Made by a program: the position numbers and the translations under genes. From Tubulanus polymorphus (lineage: Eukaryota; Nemertea; Palaeonemertea; Tubulaniformes; Tubulanidae): a DNA stretch of 64,000 nucleotides. The notes under the pieces were generated by a model. It was not told where the DNA came from. It saw nothing but the letters and a program-made list of their open reading frames with translations, and searched no databases. The DNA lies in contig NC_134034.1 in the NCBI RefSeq assembly GCF_964204645.1, positions 7,189,414 through 7,253,413 on the forward strand, given 5' to 3'. This document shows positions 1-10,519 of the stretch, in pieces (position 1 is the first letter of the stretch; each line of letters begins with the position of its first letter).

Positions 1-33
1 GTTCTTAGAAGGATTGATATAACTCCCACTCAT
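1..33 (-). CDS. Start of an unidentified element gene, cut by window edge
   Basis: Eleven codons (MSGSYINPSKN) are open from an ATG at 33 to the left edge. The ATG directly follows the TAA stop of the upstream gene (TAAATG) and carries the same A/T-rich leader seen before the other genes of this block, which is why I call a start here. Too little sequence is present to assign a family. By position it would be the next gene in the leftward Polinton-like cluster, and the missing major capsid or protease genes could lie beyond this edge (inference). Confidence 0.45.
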   Translation of the reverse strand, partial: MSGSYINPSKN

Positions 34-1710
34 TTATTTAACAAAAAATTGATTATTTATTTTGATCATGTTTACTAACCCAAAAATAATAGCACTTACA
101 ACTGTAATTAAAAATAAAATAATATGTTCAGCAGCAAAGTTAATAATGTTTCCTGCAGATTTTAATATAAAACCAACAATTGATGCAATAATTCCAGGTA
201 ATGCTGCAGCAGATTTTTTAGATAGTTCCCATAAATATTTTGCTAATTTCTTTAAACCATCCTTAACTTTATCTTGTATAGAATTATTATCATTCGGGGG
301 TTTATCCGGTTTATTGGGAGTAGGTGTAGATTTTAAAGCATTTGATATTGCTAAACCTATTGTTGTGAATACCATAGTTACAGCTGTTAGAATTGAAAGA
401 ATTGTTATACCTTCTAGTTTAAATAATAATTTTATTCTATCCTTTAATGATATTTCGGAATTTGGTTTTATCAACAAATCTTTTAAAATAGCTTTTAATT
501 TTTTAATATGATTAAGATCATATGATTTTAATAATGTATCTCTTTCTTCTTTCTGTAATTCTATATTATATTCTAAATCATCTATTTCTTTTACTAACGC
601 TAACTTTCTGCTTTCAAAATCAGCTTCATTAACTACTTGATGATCTCTATTTAATTCTAATTGTTTTAATTCTTCATCTGCATTAGCTAATTCTTTTTCT
701 AACATGGTTATTTTATAAAATCTCATCTTAATATTAGCAATATCATCAGATGATTCTTGAAAACCTTTAATTTCTCTACGTGCTTGTTCAGGAAATGTTT
801 CTAATTCTTCATCAGTTAAATCAAGAAATCCTTTTTCTAGTAAAGATTGCATTCGATTTATTCCAGTACTATTCATCTCTTCTTCTGAATCTCTTAATCT
901 ATCAATTTGTTTTTCAAATGTTAATTGTAATTGACTTGAATCACTATCAATTTGTTGAATATCTCTTCTCGATGTTTCTGGATCAACATCAGTAGGATTT
1001 GGATTTGGATTTTTAAATGGATTTTTAAATGGTGAATATTTGTTTATATCAATATTAGGAATTGGTTCTTCTTTATTTATTCTATCGAGTGCATTCCATA
1101 TAATTCTGAGAAATTCTTTGCCACCTTTTGAACGTTCAATTGTAGATCTTGATAACATTTCAGGTTAAAAAATATTTTCTTGACCCATTCTAGATAATTG
1201 TATTGATGCAGTTTTGTTATTTAATTCAACATTATAATACCATGAATCATTTTTGAATTCTAAATTATTCATGAAAAATGGGTCATCTTTTAAAATTTGT
1301 TCTACAACACCTTCTGTATCAATTTCATGTATTACAACTATTGGTAATAATTCGTTAACAATTGTATCTGTTACTCTAGATTTCATTTTATATAATTCCA
1401 TAGGTTTATCAGGATATTTTTCTTGTTGTTCTACTAATAGTTCCATAAATTCTTTTCTTTCTCTTCTAGTTGTAATTCTACCAATTTCAGGAGCTTTTAA
1501 ATATTTATTTAATTTTTCACGTAATTCGGAATCATCATCATAATCATCATCTTCACCTTAGTATCATCTCCTGTATCATCATCTTCATCTTAGTATTATA
1601 TTCTGTTTTATTATCATTACTAAAACTATCATCAAAATCAGGTTGTTGTTCATCACTTATACCAGGTTCATCTAAAGGGCCCAATGGAAAACCTTCTCCA
1701 CCTTCTGCCA
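34..1710 (-). pseudogene. Large conserved Polinton-like element protein with C-terminal membrane segments, broken
   Basis: One decayed gene of about 560 codons starting MAEGGEG at 1710. The acidic N-terminal part shifts frame near 1555-1605 in an Asp-rich low-complexity stretch, then stays open to an in-frame TAA at 1166-1168 (just after MGQENIF), and resumes in the same frame down to the stop at 34. The middle (about 660-900) is charged and coiled-coil-like. The end carries hydrophobic segments (around ITILSILTAVTMVFTTIGLA and IILFLITVVSAIIFGLVNMI) and the stretch AAALPGIIASIVGFIL. I recognise this tail from proteins that accompany protein-primed PolB and chromodomain integrases in many invertebrate genomes. 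Its function is not known to me; a membrane-active or virion role is inference. Confidence 0.7.
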
Positions 1711-1727
1711 TTTACATAATAAAAAAA

Positions 1728-3052
1728 TTAAGATTTAAAATATAATATTCCTCCGATTACAATTCCTATACAAGTTAAAGCTAATTTAGTATTTTCATGG
1801 GATTTATTATCATCATTTAGTTTAATTATTTCATGTTGAATAATATCAGTTTTAATATCTTATGTAGTATTATAATCTTTTATTTTAGAATCATTATTTA
1901 ATTTAATGTTATTAGTTTTAGTTTCAGTTGATTGAATATGTTTTTTATTTTTTTCACCTTCCATTAATTTTGGAGCAGTAATAATCTTTTTATTTATATC
2001 ATTTAATCCAAATGAATTATTTATTGTTGCAGTTTTAATTAGATTATTATAACCAATTATGGTTCCCATCTTTAATACTAATCATTAGAAATAATAAATA
2101 GATTAGGGCCTATACAATAATTTAATCTAATATGTGATTTATCTAAATAATTTTGATATCTTACAATGTTTTCTGGAATCGATCTATTTTTATCATTATG
2201 AATTGAATCTTCGAATAATACTTTAAATTGTTTCTGCGCATCGAATGAAGTGTTATCATTTCCAATTATTGGGGATCTTGTTTCAACTTGCGCACCTAGA
2301 ATACATATCAAATAAGTTCTAATAGATTGATTTATTCTTTGTATACCGGCTTTAGTAAAACCTTCACTATTTTCTAAAATAAAATTAACCCAACCATTAT
2401 TGTTTTGTTGTTGTCTATTATTATAATATTTTGGTAATTCATTCCAATTTAGTGTTCTTATGTCTGAATTTGTCATTATTTTTCCAAATTCTTTAGTATA
2501 CAATATTCCTAATCCACCCATTGTTCCAATTTTTGCTCTAAAATCTTTATTTGAATTAATATTAAATTCATTACATATTTTATAAAACTTAGAAAAATTA
2601 ATATTATTATTCAACTCTTTAAAATATTTTGAACCTGGTAAAGGACATTCTAATTCATCTAATATTAATTTTATTTGAAATTATGTATGAAATCTAAAAA
2701 GTGATAACATCGATGGTAAACTTGGTTTCTTTAAATGATCATTCCAACTTATTCCACATCCTGTTGTTGCACAATAAACAGCAAAATTTAATTGGTTCTG
2801 CCAATACTTCATATTAGATTTTAATAACCATTGTTTTGCCTCATTTAAATTTTTGAAATTAATTGTATACACATGAAATATATTTTCCATCTTTACATGA
2901 AAATTATTACTTTCAGTAACATAAATATATAAATCAATTAATGAATTTAAAACTTCATTTCTATATGTAATATCTTTATTAAAATCAATTGCTGGAATAT
3001 TACATTTAATTGATTTATTATATTGGAAAGCTTTTGGAAAACTATCTACCAT
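1728..3052 (-). pseudogene. Conserved Polinton-like element protein, candidate virion component, broken
   Basis: A single gene of about 441 codons starts MVDSFPKAFQ at 3052. It is interrupted by an in-frame TAA at 2681-2683 (after SLFRFHT), a frameshift near 2075-2090 (before MGTIIGYNN) and a second in-frame TAA at 1858-1860, and ends with a hydrophobic segment (LALTCIGIVIGGILYF) before the stop at 1728-1730. Motifs such as NSEGFTKAGIQRINQSIRTY and SFDAQKQF match a family I know from PolB/integrase elements of cnidarians and arthropods. No enzymatic motif is visible. A structural role is inferred only from its size, its company and the terminal membrane anchor. It overlaps the end of the upstream two-TM gene by a few bases. 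Confidence 0.65.
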
Positions 3053-3506
3053 TTATATAATAAAAAAATTAATAATTTATTAATTATTATTATTATTAAT
3101 TTATCTTGTTCTTCAACTGTTATATGACCATTTAAACTTATTATATAATCTAGTGTATTCTTCAATTTATTAATTTCTTTTATATTAGTTTTAATTTTTT
3201 CTTTATTACTTTTTATATTTAATTTTGAACTTATACCGGTTAAAACACTTGAACTTAATCCTAATACACCAATTGATATAGCTAAAGGTGTTAATGGACT
3301 GAATATTGCTAGAAATGTTATTACAGAACTAATTGTAACCGAACCACTGATAATCAAATAATATATAATTTTACTTTTTAAATATTTTTTCTTTTTAACT
3401 TTAAGTCACTTTCAAATTCTAATATTTGTTTTTCTAAATATATTTTTAATTTAGTTTTATTTATATCATGAGGAATAATATCAATATTATCAACTTTATC
3501 TTCCAT
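3046..3506 (-). pseudogene. Small two-transmembrane element protein, frameshifted
   Basis: The start is ATG at 3506 (MEDKVDNIDI), followed by a Lys-rich helix. A frameshift near 3400, in an A-rich run, moves the reading frame to the downstream part that contains two hydrophobic segments (SVITFLAIFSPLTPLAISIG and the following VLGLSSSVLTGIS) and then a coiled helix (KEKIKTNIKEINKLKNTLDY). This layout (basic helix, paired TM, short coiled coil) is a recurrent small protein next to Polinton-like PolB genes. The last codons run into the start of the next gene, so the true C-terminus may be earlier than 3046. Function unknown. Confidence 0.55.
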
Positions 3507-3530
3507 TTATTTAGAAAAAAATTACTAATT
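3507..3530 (-). promoter_or_regulatory. A/T leader motif ending TAAATG
   Basis: The minus strand reads a T-run followed by CTAAATAAATG. The same layout (AAT, six or seven T, a few bases, TAWATAAATG) precedes the starts at 33, 1710, 3052, 3845, 4091 and 4448, and a variant precedes 5165, 5535, 9506 and, on the plus strand, 10520 and 11432. The constant distance to the ATG suggests a promoter or initiator rather than chance A/T content. It resembles the TAAAT(G) late promoter of poxviruses in form; that comparison is inference. Confidence 0.45.
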
Positions 3531-3581
3531 AGTAAATTTATATGCTACAAATATAACAATAACAGTTCCGCCTAAACTCAT
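3525..3581 (-). CDS. Possible tiny hydrophobic peptide or gene remnant
   Basis: An 18-codon ORF (MSLGGTVIVIFVAYKFTN) lies between two element genes. Its frame is open upstream for a few codons without an ATG, so it could be the tail of a longer broken gene. The central residues would form one membrane segment. It lacks the A/T leader motif of its neighbours, which argues against an independent gene. Confidence 0.2.
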   Translation of the reverse strand: MSLGGTVIVIFVAYKFTN

Positions 3582-3620
3582 TGCATCATCAACTGATTGA
3601 AAATCTATATGTGAAATCTT

Positions 3621-3845
3621 CTAATTGAAATCATATAATTCCTGCTTAATATAATCCATATAGTTTTGCCTCTTTTCTCTATATTCTTCCGCTGCTTTAT
3701 TGTATTTCTCTAATGCTAAGTTATGTCTTTTTTGTTTTGTTAATGATCCATTTTTATCAATATGTTTAAATAAATATCCACCACCAGTAAATGCTAAAGC
3801 GTTAACAATTGCCGATCCTATAATAGTTATAACTGCAGAAGCCAT
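3621..3845 (-). CDS. Small membrane protein of Polinton-like element, intact ORF
   Basis: A 74-codon intact ORF begins MASAVITIIG at 3845, immediately after the leader motif. Residues 3-25 form a hydrophobic, Gly-rich segment (AVITIIGSAIVNALAFTGGGYLF) and the rest is a charged helix (HNLALEKYNKAAEEYREKRQNY). Short proteins of this form recur beside the two-TM protein in related elements. It is one of only two complete genes left in the block. Function unknown; membrane location is inferred from sequence. Confidence 0.55.
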   Translation of the reverse strand: MASAVITIIGSAIVNALAFTGGGYLFKHIDKNGSLTKQKRHNLALEKYNKAAEEYREKRQNYMDYIKQELYDFN

Positions 3846-3869
3846 TTATTTAGTAAAATAATTATGCAT

Positions 3870-4091
3870 TTATATAGGAGGAATATATTTTTGTTTTTCT
3901 AAATAATCAATAGTTAAATTAGATAAAGTAACTGCTTATGTTAATTTTAAAATATCATTGATATCAAATCTATCAACATTAACACTTCCCATTTTGAATA
4001 CCTTTTTTAATACCATTGAATAACCAACAGTTCCAACTGATAGTAATGCGCCATTATATAATCCAGTTATTATCCACTTATTATCACTCAT
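3870..4091 (-). pseudogene. Small membrane protein of element, one nonsense codon
   Basis: The ATG at 4091 starts immediately after the TAA of the upstream gene (TAAATG). The product begins MSDNKWIITGLYNGALLSVG and contains a moderately hydrophobic segment, then a short polar region. An in-frame TAA follows ILKLT (near 3938), after which the frame continues about 20 codons to a stop at 3870. A short TM protein of 65-75 residues beginning this way is typical of the small genes around Polinton-like PolB. Function unknown. Confidence 0.45.
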
Positions 4092-4448
4092 TTATTTATC
4101 AAAAAAATTACTATCATCAAAATATTTAGTTATCTTATTTATGATTAATTCAACATTTATTTCATTACTAGTTTCATTTGTATATATTTCAATTATTATT
4201 TTTTCAATATCATCGATGATATAATCTTCATCTAATTCATAAAATCTTAAATATTCTCTAATTAAATTAGTAATCTTTTCTACATTTAAAGTTTCTTTAT
4301 CTATTGTTGTTTCATACTCAAATGTTGTTTCATTAGAAAATGTAATATTTTTAATATGTGTAATTACATCATTAACGTTAAATTTCATTTCTTTCTCACG
4401 TTTAAAATCAAATCCAAAACATATACTCGGTCCAATAGTTATATTCAT
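4092..4448 (-). CDS. Uncharacterised element protein, intact ORF
   Basis: A complete 118-codon ORF starts MNITIGPSIC at 4448 after the A/T leader. A run of acidic and hydrophobic helices (ITNLIREYLRFYELDEDYII) fills the second half. I recognise no catalytic motif or membrane segment. It sits between the candidate minor structural gene and the small membrane genes, and its stop codon TAA abuts the next ATG. There are no lesions, unlike most neighbours. It could be an element-specific protein; no function is proposed. Confidence 0.5.
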   Translation of the reverse strand: MNITIGPSICFGFDFKREKEMKFNVNDVITHIKNITFSNETTFEYETTIDKETLNVEKITNLIREYLRFYELDEDYIIDDIEKIIIEIYTNETSNEINVELIINKITKYFDDSNFFDK

Positions 4449-4464
4449 TTATATAATGAAAAAA

Positions 4465-5165
4465 TTACTCTCTACATCTTATAACTAATTCATAAATTAC
4501 AGGAAAGTTATTCAAATCAATTAAATAACCATTATGATTTCTTATTTCTAATTTAAAGTTATTAAATTTAGGAATGCAAGGTTTAAAATCACATTCTGTT
4601 AAATTATAATTTATTTGAGTTCCAAATTGTTTAATATTTTTTAGCGGTAAAATATTTAGTATACTAGAATTACAAATTGTATCTTTAGTTGCTTCGAATG
4701 TTTTTGTAGGCTCGATTAAATTGCAATAAATATAGAAGTGCGTAAAAGGTATTATATTTGGCGTAGTATCAACATTTGAATAAACTTTATTTGGATTAAC
4801 CCCTAGCATTTTAGCTAATGGTTTTCTTACTATGAATTTATATTGTTCATTAGTTAACTTTATTCTTATTTTATTAGTACTATCATTTTTATTAATGTTA
4901 AACCCAACAGATTCACCCACTTTTAACCGAGGTCTTCTATTAATTTCTTGTGCTAATGTATCTAAATTATATAATCCTGGTCTTAGAAATAGATGATACC
5001 ATTTATCCATATTTCTATCATGAATTATATAAACTTATATTTACTAATTTTAAATCTACACAATTCTAAATTCTCTATCTAATTGAACTAGTAAATTATG
5101 AGATTTATAATTTGTAAGTCTTCTAGAATCAACAAATATTCTGTATTCTTTTTATTCCGCCATTT
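4465..5165 (-). pseudogene. Candidate minor capsid/penton-like protein of Polinton-like element, broken
   Basis: The gene starts MAE at 5165, hits an in-frame TAA at codon 4, continues (YRIFVDSRR, LLVQLDREFRIV) and changes frame near 5040 before the long open part from 5010 to 4465. Visible motifs are LRPGLYNLDTLAQEIN, LAKMLGVNP, FTHFYIYCNLIEP and the final LNNFPVIYELVIRC. This pattern (a mid-protein F-Y-V/I-Y-C-N/D segment and a C-terminal beta-rich tail) is the one seen in the small proteins paired with F54H12.2-type capsid candidates in nematode and cnidarian elements. Assignment to a jelly-roll minor capsid is inference from family context. Confidence 0.55.
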
Positions 5166-5180
5166 ATTTTACATATTTTC

Positions 5181-5535
5181 TTATTCGAAATCTATTTCAT
5201 GGTGCCCTTTTTCATTCTTACCTTTGTATACGAAATAGAAATCTCCAGAACATAATTCTTCTAGATCTTCACTTGATAATCTATGAAATCTATCTGGTAA
5301 ATATGTTCTGAATTTTGTGTATATTTCCTTTTAATCCTTCATATTCTAAGTGTATAACTAATTTATCTCCATAGTTATTAGTAACTGTATCAATATTTGT
5401 AATTAGATATTTCTTATGAATTGTTAATTCTGTTAACTTTTTGAATTTATAATCTACAGATGTTACATTTGTAGTATCTTTTATTCTATCTAGAAATAAT
5501 TTGTTGTTCTCACTGTGCGTTTGTTTACTCTCCAT
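5181..5535 (-). pseudogene. Small SSB/OB-like protein downstream of PolB, frameshifted
   Basis: Begins MESKQTHSEN at 5535 after the A/T leader. The core (KFKKLTELTIHKKYLITNID, then YGDKLVIHLEYEG) has the alternating strands of small OB-like proteins that follow PolB in these elements. A one-base change near 5320 produces an early stop at 5290; the other frame continues to 5181 with an acidic end (HHEIDFE). Two further damaged copies lie at 14131-14462 and 18110-18310, and the second copy keeps the correct frame at this point, which identifies the lesion. Binding of single-stranded DNA is inference. Confidence 0.55.
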
Positions 5536-5562
5536 TTATAATACATATTTTTATTAAAATTT
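5536..5562 (-). promoter_or_regulatory. A/T leader of the SSB-like gene
   Basis: The minus strand reads TTTTAATAAAAATATGTATTATAAATG. The same string with few changes precedes the HNH gene start at 10520, and its left half is shared with the PolB leader at 9507-9535. The copy at 14463-14510 is a hybrid of this leader and the PolB leader. Confidence 0.4.
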
Positions 5563-5564
5563 GA

Positions 5565-8500
5565 TTAACACGTTAGAATTCTTTTCATTATCTCGTTCTC
5601 TTTTGTTTCCTCTCTTTTAAATTTTAAGTATTCATCTAAATTACAACCATAAGCAACTGTATGAATTCCATCATCCAGAATATATCTTTTATCATCAAAT
5701 GGATTAAAACTTATCTTTTCAATTTCTTCAATAAACATTTCATGATCTTCAGATCTCAAACATCTCATCTTATGTTTTCTAACTTCTTCATTGAATATAC
5801 AATTGATGTAATCTTTGAAATGAATATTCTTTTCTACTACACTTTTGGTTATTCCTTTTAACTTTTTAGCTTCATGTTCTTTAGTTTTATATGAAAACAT
5901 TTTAGATCTAATACCGATGAATTCAATCATTTCTTCACCACCTAATTCATCTTTGAATTTACCGGGAACTTTTTTATTATCATTGCTAAACAATTCATGA
6001 TCTTTAGGATAGTAACTGAAATCAAAATGATGTTTTAATGTTTTTAAATCATCTGTTATGTTATCAGTTTTTATCTTTAATATGTAAGAATCTGTATCAA
6101 AATATAGTATTTCTATATGTTTTTCTCCAAAAAGTGGTTGTAATACATTATAATAGAATTCATACATTAGTAATTTTAATAATTCTAAAACTGAAGCGCC
6201 AACATAGATTGGTTTATTAAATTTCATTGATGTTCTTCTCATCTTAACTGCGGCTAAATTTTCATCAAATATTCTGTTACCAATGAACTTGATGTATATA
6301 GGATACTATATAGATAACTTGATGTATAGGATATGTTTGTAAATGTCTAATTCTTTTACCATTACTAACTAACTCAATATCATTTCTATTTCTAATATTT
6401 TCACAAGTCTTGCCATAGAATGCATTATTCATTAGATTGAAGAAATCTTTCTCGAAATCAGTTTTTTCTTCAGTTCTCTGTTTGGTGTTAAAATCTATAT
6501 ATTTTTCTAACCACTTAGATTGACTAAATGAAATATATCTATGTACTTTTTTTAGAACCATTCCTTGTTTTAGATAAAACTTTAACATTCTATAATGTAC
6601 TACATAATTATATTTATCTTCTTGAGTTACCATTAACTTTTCTGTATGAATATGATTTTCGGGTTTAATTCTTTTTTGATAATTCGATAATTCTTCATGA
6701 GTTACAGTTTTATGTTCGGGACAGTAAGCTAGATTTCTAGATTTAAATTTAATATGTTCAGGATATTCTAAATCTACAACAAAGAAGTAACCAGTATCTG
6801 AATCATCTGCAATATCTAGAATTCTTTTCTTCCAATCAAATTTGTTATTATTTTCATTCTGTAAAACTTCACTTATTTCAAATACTCCATAAGGTTGTGG
6901 TTCCATCATTGCCCAACCATACAAATTATTTGCATCTATATATAATAACTTATATCCAGGGTTATCATTTACATTGAAATATCTATCACCTAATACACCT
7001 GAAACTCCTCCTCTTATAGATTTTTCAAATAATAATAATTGATCTATATTTGTTAACAAATCCATTTTTATATCTGTAAATTTTAAACCACAATCCCATG
7101 TTAATCCTGGACTTGAATAACAATGACAAGGATCAATATTGAAATATTTTAGGTTTACATCTCTAAACCTTTCGAATATATCGGTTAATAATAATACATC
7201 TGATTTTAAATATAAATCAACTAATTGTCCATGATTTTTCATTCTAAAATGATTCCAAATATTCAATGTTCTATTATATACTTCATCTTTAACATATTCA
7301 TTTTTTAATTCATCATAAAATTGTTCTTTCAATAATTCAGTTATGTTAAAATCATTATGATTTTTATAAAATGAATATGGAATTGCGCCTTTATATCTCA
7401 TTAATTTAAAATCATCATTATTTGGGTAATATTCTTTTAATATTTTTAATTCATCATCAACTAATGATTTTGATAAGTTATCTAATGAACTATTTAAAAA
7501 TCTATATGAATCTATAAATCTTAGACATCCAAATTGGAATGATATATAATTCTCAGATGTTTTAGCTAACATTCTAAATTTATAAGTTGGTATTTTATCT
7601 TTTGATCTATTTGAATTTAATCTTTCTATTTCATTATTAATTTCTTCTATTTTATGGCATAACTGTTTGATGAATAAATGTGCATCATATCCTGATAGAT
7701 TATGAAATATAACTGGTACAAAATTAATTTTCTTAGCTTGTAAGTTACAATTCTCATGTGCAGCGCCTCTAAACTTTCCATTCAAAGGATCATGGTCTCT
7801 TACTTTTTTATCTTTATAATGAAATATCTTTTTACAATAATAACATTTATCTGCAAACGCAAATTCTTCTTTATCTTCTTCTGTCATTATAATTTCTATA
7901 TTTGTATTCAATAATTTACTAAATCTTATTTCATATTCAATTAATAAGTCACGAAAATGATTGATAACATTTTCATTTCTGTAATGATAATATTCACTTT
8001 TAATTACTTCTGGATAATCAGATTTAATATATAACCCGAAAGCAGGTTATATATTCCATATATTACAAATGGTACTTTATTTTTGTAATCATATTTTTTG
8101 AATTCTAATATTTTATCTTTTTCATTTGGTAAAACTAATTTACAATAATCATGATTTTCACATAATTGTTTATGATTTAATAATGTACTTTCATTACTGA
8201 ATTTATGTAAACATTTTCTACAAAGATATATTTTATGGTGATCATTTTCTGATTTAAAAAATAAATCGATTTGTTTAATCCACATATAATGATTCTCATA
8301 ATATAATATATCTATAACATCATTTGAATCATAATCTTTTGATAGATATAAAGGTTCTAATGTATAATGTTTTATATTGTTACCTTTTGTATTTGGCAAT
8401 TTGATTAAATCAAATACATTTATCTTTATATTATTATCTCTTTCTATTTTTGGGATGTTTTTAATTATAACAGGATACTTATCTATCTTATAATTATTTT

Positions 8501-9506
8501 CAAATTGTTTATAATGAGTTAATCTAAAACTATGCTGTTTATAATCTTCAACTGGGTGTAAACAACTTATAATTGTCCATAGAAAACATTTATCATCTTC
8601 ATTTTGTACATTTATTACAGCATTAGTTTTAAATTGTAGTTTAATATAACTCGATGCTTCAATATCTGGTTCTTTATAATATGATACATTATTTTCATCA
8701 ATTGGTTTTGATTTAGTTAACTTATTATATTTTGTGTTATAAACATGTTAAGTCATAAATAATATTTCATCAAATATTAAACCAGATCCTTCAAAATATT
8801 TCTCTTCTATTTTAGTTTTTACTTCATTATAACATTTATCTAATTTATCATCTATATGTTGTTTATATATAATATGTTGTGAATGAGAATTTATATTATA
8901 TATTGGTTTATCTTCAGATTTTATAAACTTTACTTTAGAAGATATACTAATTTTAGGGTATTCAACATCAGTTATAATTTTTATTATTTCTTTCATATTT
9001 TCTAAATGTTTTTTATTTTCTTCTAATGTTTTTCCTTTATGAAATTTAAACTCAATAGCTGCTGGACCAATATCACTTTTATATGCTTCGGTTATCTCTA
9101 TATCTTTTTTATTATCTAATGAATTAATATATTTTCTTACAACTTCCATGTATGGTCTTTTATTGTTTAATTTATTTTTTATGCTTTTAATTGTCTTCTG
9201 TTTCTTATCATTATCTTTATCAAAATAATCTTCGCCTAAAATATCATTATTCTTATTTCTAATATGACTTTTAGATTTTAAATGTTCATTATAATATCTT
9301 TTATCACTGAATGATTGATTACATGTATCACATTTGTATGTTTCTTTTTCATTCTTTAATTCATCTAATTTAGTTTCTAATATATCATCTTCATATTCTA
9401 ATTTCAATTTATTCTCTAAATGTATTTTAGTTTTATTGTGTCGTGCTTTTTGGGATTTATCTATATTGATATTACATGTTGGACAGTAGTACTTATTTGC
9501 TTCCAT
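5565..9506 (-). pseudogene. Protein-primed family-B DNA polymerase of Polinton/adintovirus type, broken
   Basis: Spans about 1300 codons from MEANKYYCPTCN (9506). N-terminal zinc-finger-like motifs (CPTCN, CDTCNQSFSDKRYYNEH), a VQNEDDKCFLW motif near 8600 and another CRKCLHKF finger near 8210 precede the exonuclease and palm. Palm motifs are visible: LLYIDANNLYGWAM near 6930, KTDFEKDFFNLMNNAFYGKT near 6430 (motif B) and ILYFDTDSYIL near 6090 (motif C). Lesions: in-frame TAA at 8748-8750; a frameshift with apparent deletion near 8045 that removes exonuclease motif I after FVIYG; an imperfect 28-bp duplication at 6280-6330 that shifts frame. The C-terminus at 5565 is intact. The enzyme would copy element DNA from a protein primer; this copy cannot be functional. 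Confidence 0.9.
6286..6334. repeat. Imperfect 28-bp tandem duplication inside PolB
   Basis: AACTTGATGTATA...GGATA occurs twice, 28-30 bp apart. Removing one unit would bring the two PolB frames (ending near 6277 and starting near 6270) into register, so this duplication is the direct cause of the frameshift. Confidence 0.75.
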
Positions 9507-9712
9507 TTTAATACTAAATTTTTTATTAAAATTGATTTTAGAAGTTCAATGATTTATATCATGTATTATTTCAATCACACTTTACTAACACTTTTAATGT
9601 TTAAAAATCTAACTCACACAAATATGAATATTGAAATAATGTTGTAAATATATACTTTTATATTGAATAATCTGTCAATTTAAATGTTATTCATGTATAT
9701 GATTATTTTAAG
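9507..9712. other. PolB leader and subterminal region
   Basis: A/T-rich, without ORFs. The part next to the ATG (TTTTAATACTAAATTTTTTATTAAAA, read on the plus strand, then ATTTTAGAAGTT) recurs at 14463-14507, followed in both places by ATTTTAAGAGTAATAGGG. It is therefore the conserved inner side of an element terminus. Confidence 0.45.
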
Positions 9713-9775
9713 AGTAATAGGGGTAATGGGCTTTCAGGTTAAAGGTTGAATGGTCGAGTTCATTAAAAACAAATA
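9713..9775 (+). repeat. Terminal-inverted-repeat-like segment
   Basis: AGTAATAGGGGTAATGGGCT, then AAAGGTTGAATGGTCGAGTTCATTAAAAA, matches both arms of the hairpin at 14526-14677. Polinton termini begin with AG, which fits, but homology continues to the left of AGTAAT here, so the true end probably lies to the right. Beyond about 9780 the matching sequence ends. Confidence 0.5.
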
Positions 9776-9937
9776 TTAAAAGTAATTTAAAACTATAATA
9801 TATTTTCATAACCGTGTGTATTTCAGTTGAATAATAGAATGATTATTATTATTAAAATATATTTGATTATATGAATTTGTGTATTGTAAATAAATCAATT
9901 GGTCGCGGAGCGGAGCGAGTTTTAGAAATATCAAAGT

Positions 9938-10496
9938 TATTAATGGTTGAATTCTATTATAACATATAACAACCTCATTTTGGAGAAAAGCATATAGAAA
10001 TCTTATATTTTGATACTGACAGTTACATATTAAAGATAATAACATAACTGATGATTTAAAAACATTAAAACATCATTTTGATTTCAGTAATTATCCTAAA
10101 ACTCATGAATTGTTTAACAATGATAATAAAAAAGTTCCTGGGAAGTTTAAGGATGAATTAGGTGGTGAAGAAATGATAGAGTTCATAGGAATTAGATCTA
10201 AAATGTATAGTTATAAAACTCAAACTCATGAATCTAAGAAATTGGAAGGAATTACCAAAAGCGTAGTAGAAAAAAATATTCATTTCAAAGATTACATCAA
10301 TTGTATATTCAATGAAGAAGTTAGAAAACACAAGATGAAATGTTTAAGATCTGAAGATCATGAAATGTTTATTGAAGAGATAGAAAAGGTTAGTTTGAAC
10401 CCATTTGAAGATAAAAGATGTATTTTAGATAAAGGAATTCTTGCAGTCGCGTATGGTTGCAATTTAGATGAATACTTAAAATTTAAAAGTATATAA
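9938..10496 (+). pseudogene. C-terminal fragment of a second PolB copy
   Basis: The fragment starts abruptly at LEISKLLM after a GC-rich junction (GGTCGCGGAGCGGAGCGAG), has a stop after FYYNI, then the palm motif ILYFDTDSYIL, then an 8-bp deletion relative to the other copy that shifts frame; 10110-10496 is open and ends at a stop after LKFKSI. Protein similarity to the minus-strand copy is roughly nine in ten residues by eye. The N-terminal thousand residues are absent. Orientation is opposite to the first copy, so the two halves of the block derive from different insertions or an inversion. Confidence 0.8.
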
Positions 10497-10519
10497 TTTA
10501 GTAAAAATATGTATAATAA
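10492..10519 (+). promoter_or_regulatory. A/T leader of the HNH gene
   Basis: TTTAGTAAAAATATGTATAATAAATGGAG nearly repeats the leader and first codons of the SSB-like gene at 5535. It begins within the last codons of the PolB fragment. Confidence 0.4.

Noticed and set aside
62-511. Plus-strand ORF of 149 codons
   Set aside because: Antisense shadow of the conserved C-terminal membrane region on the minus strand.
1728-3052. Calling this gene the major capsid protein
   Set aside because: It lacks motifs I could tie to a double jelly roll by eye; structure prediction would be needed.
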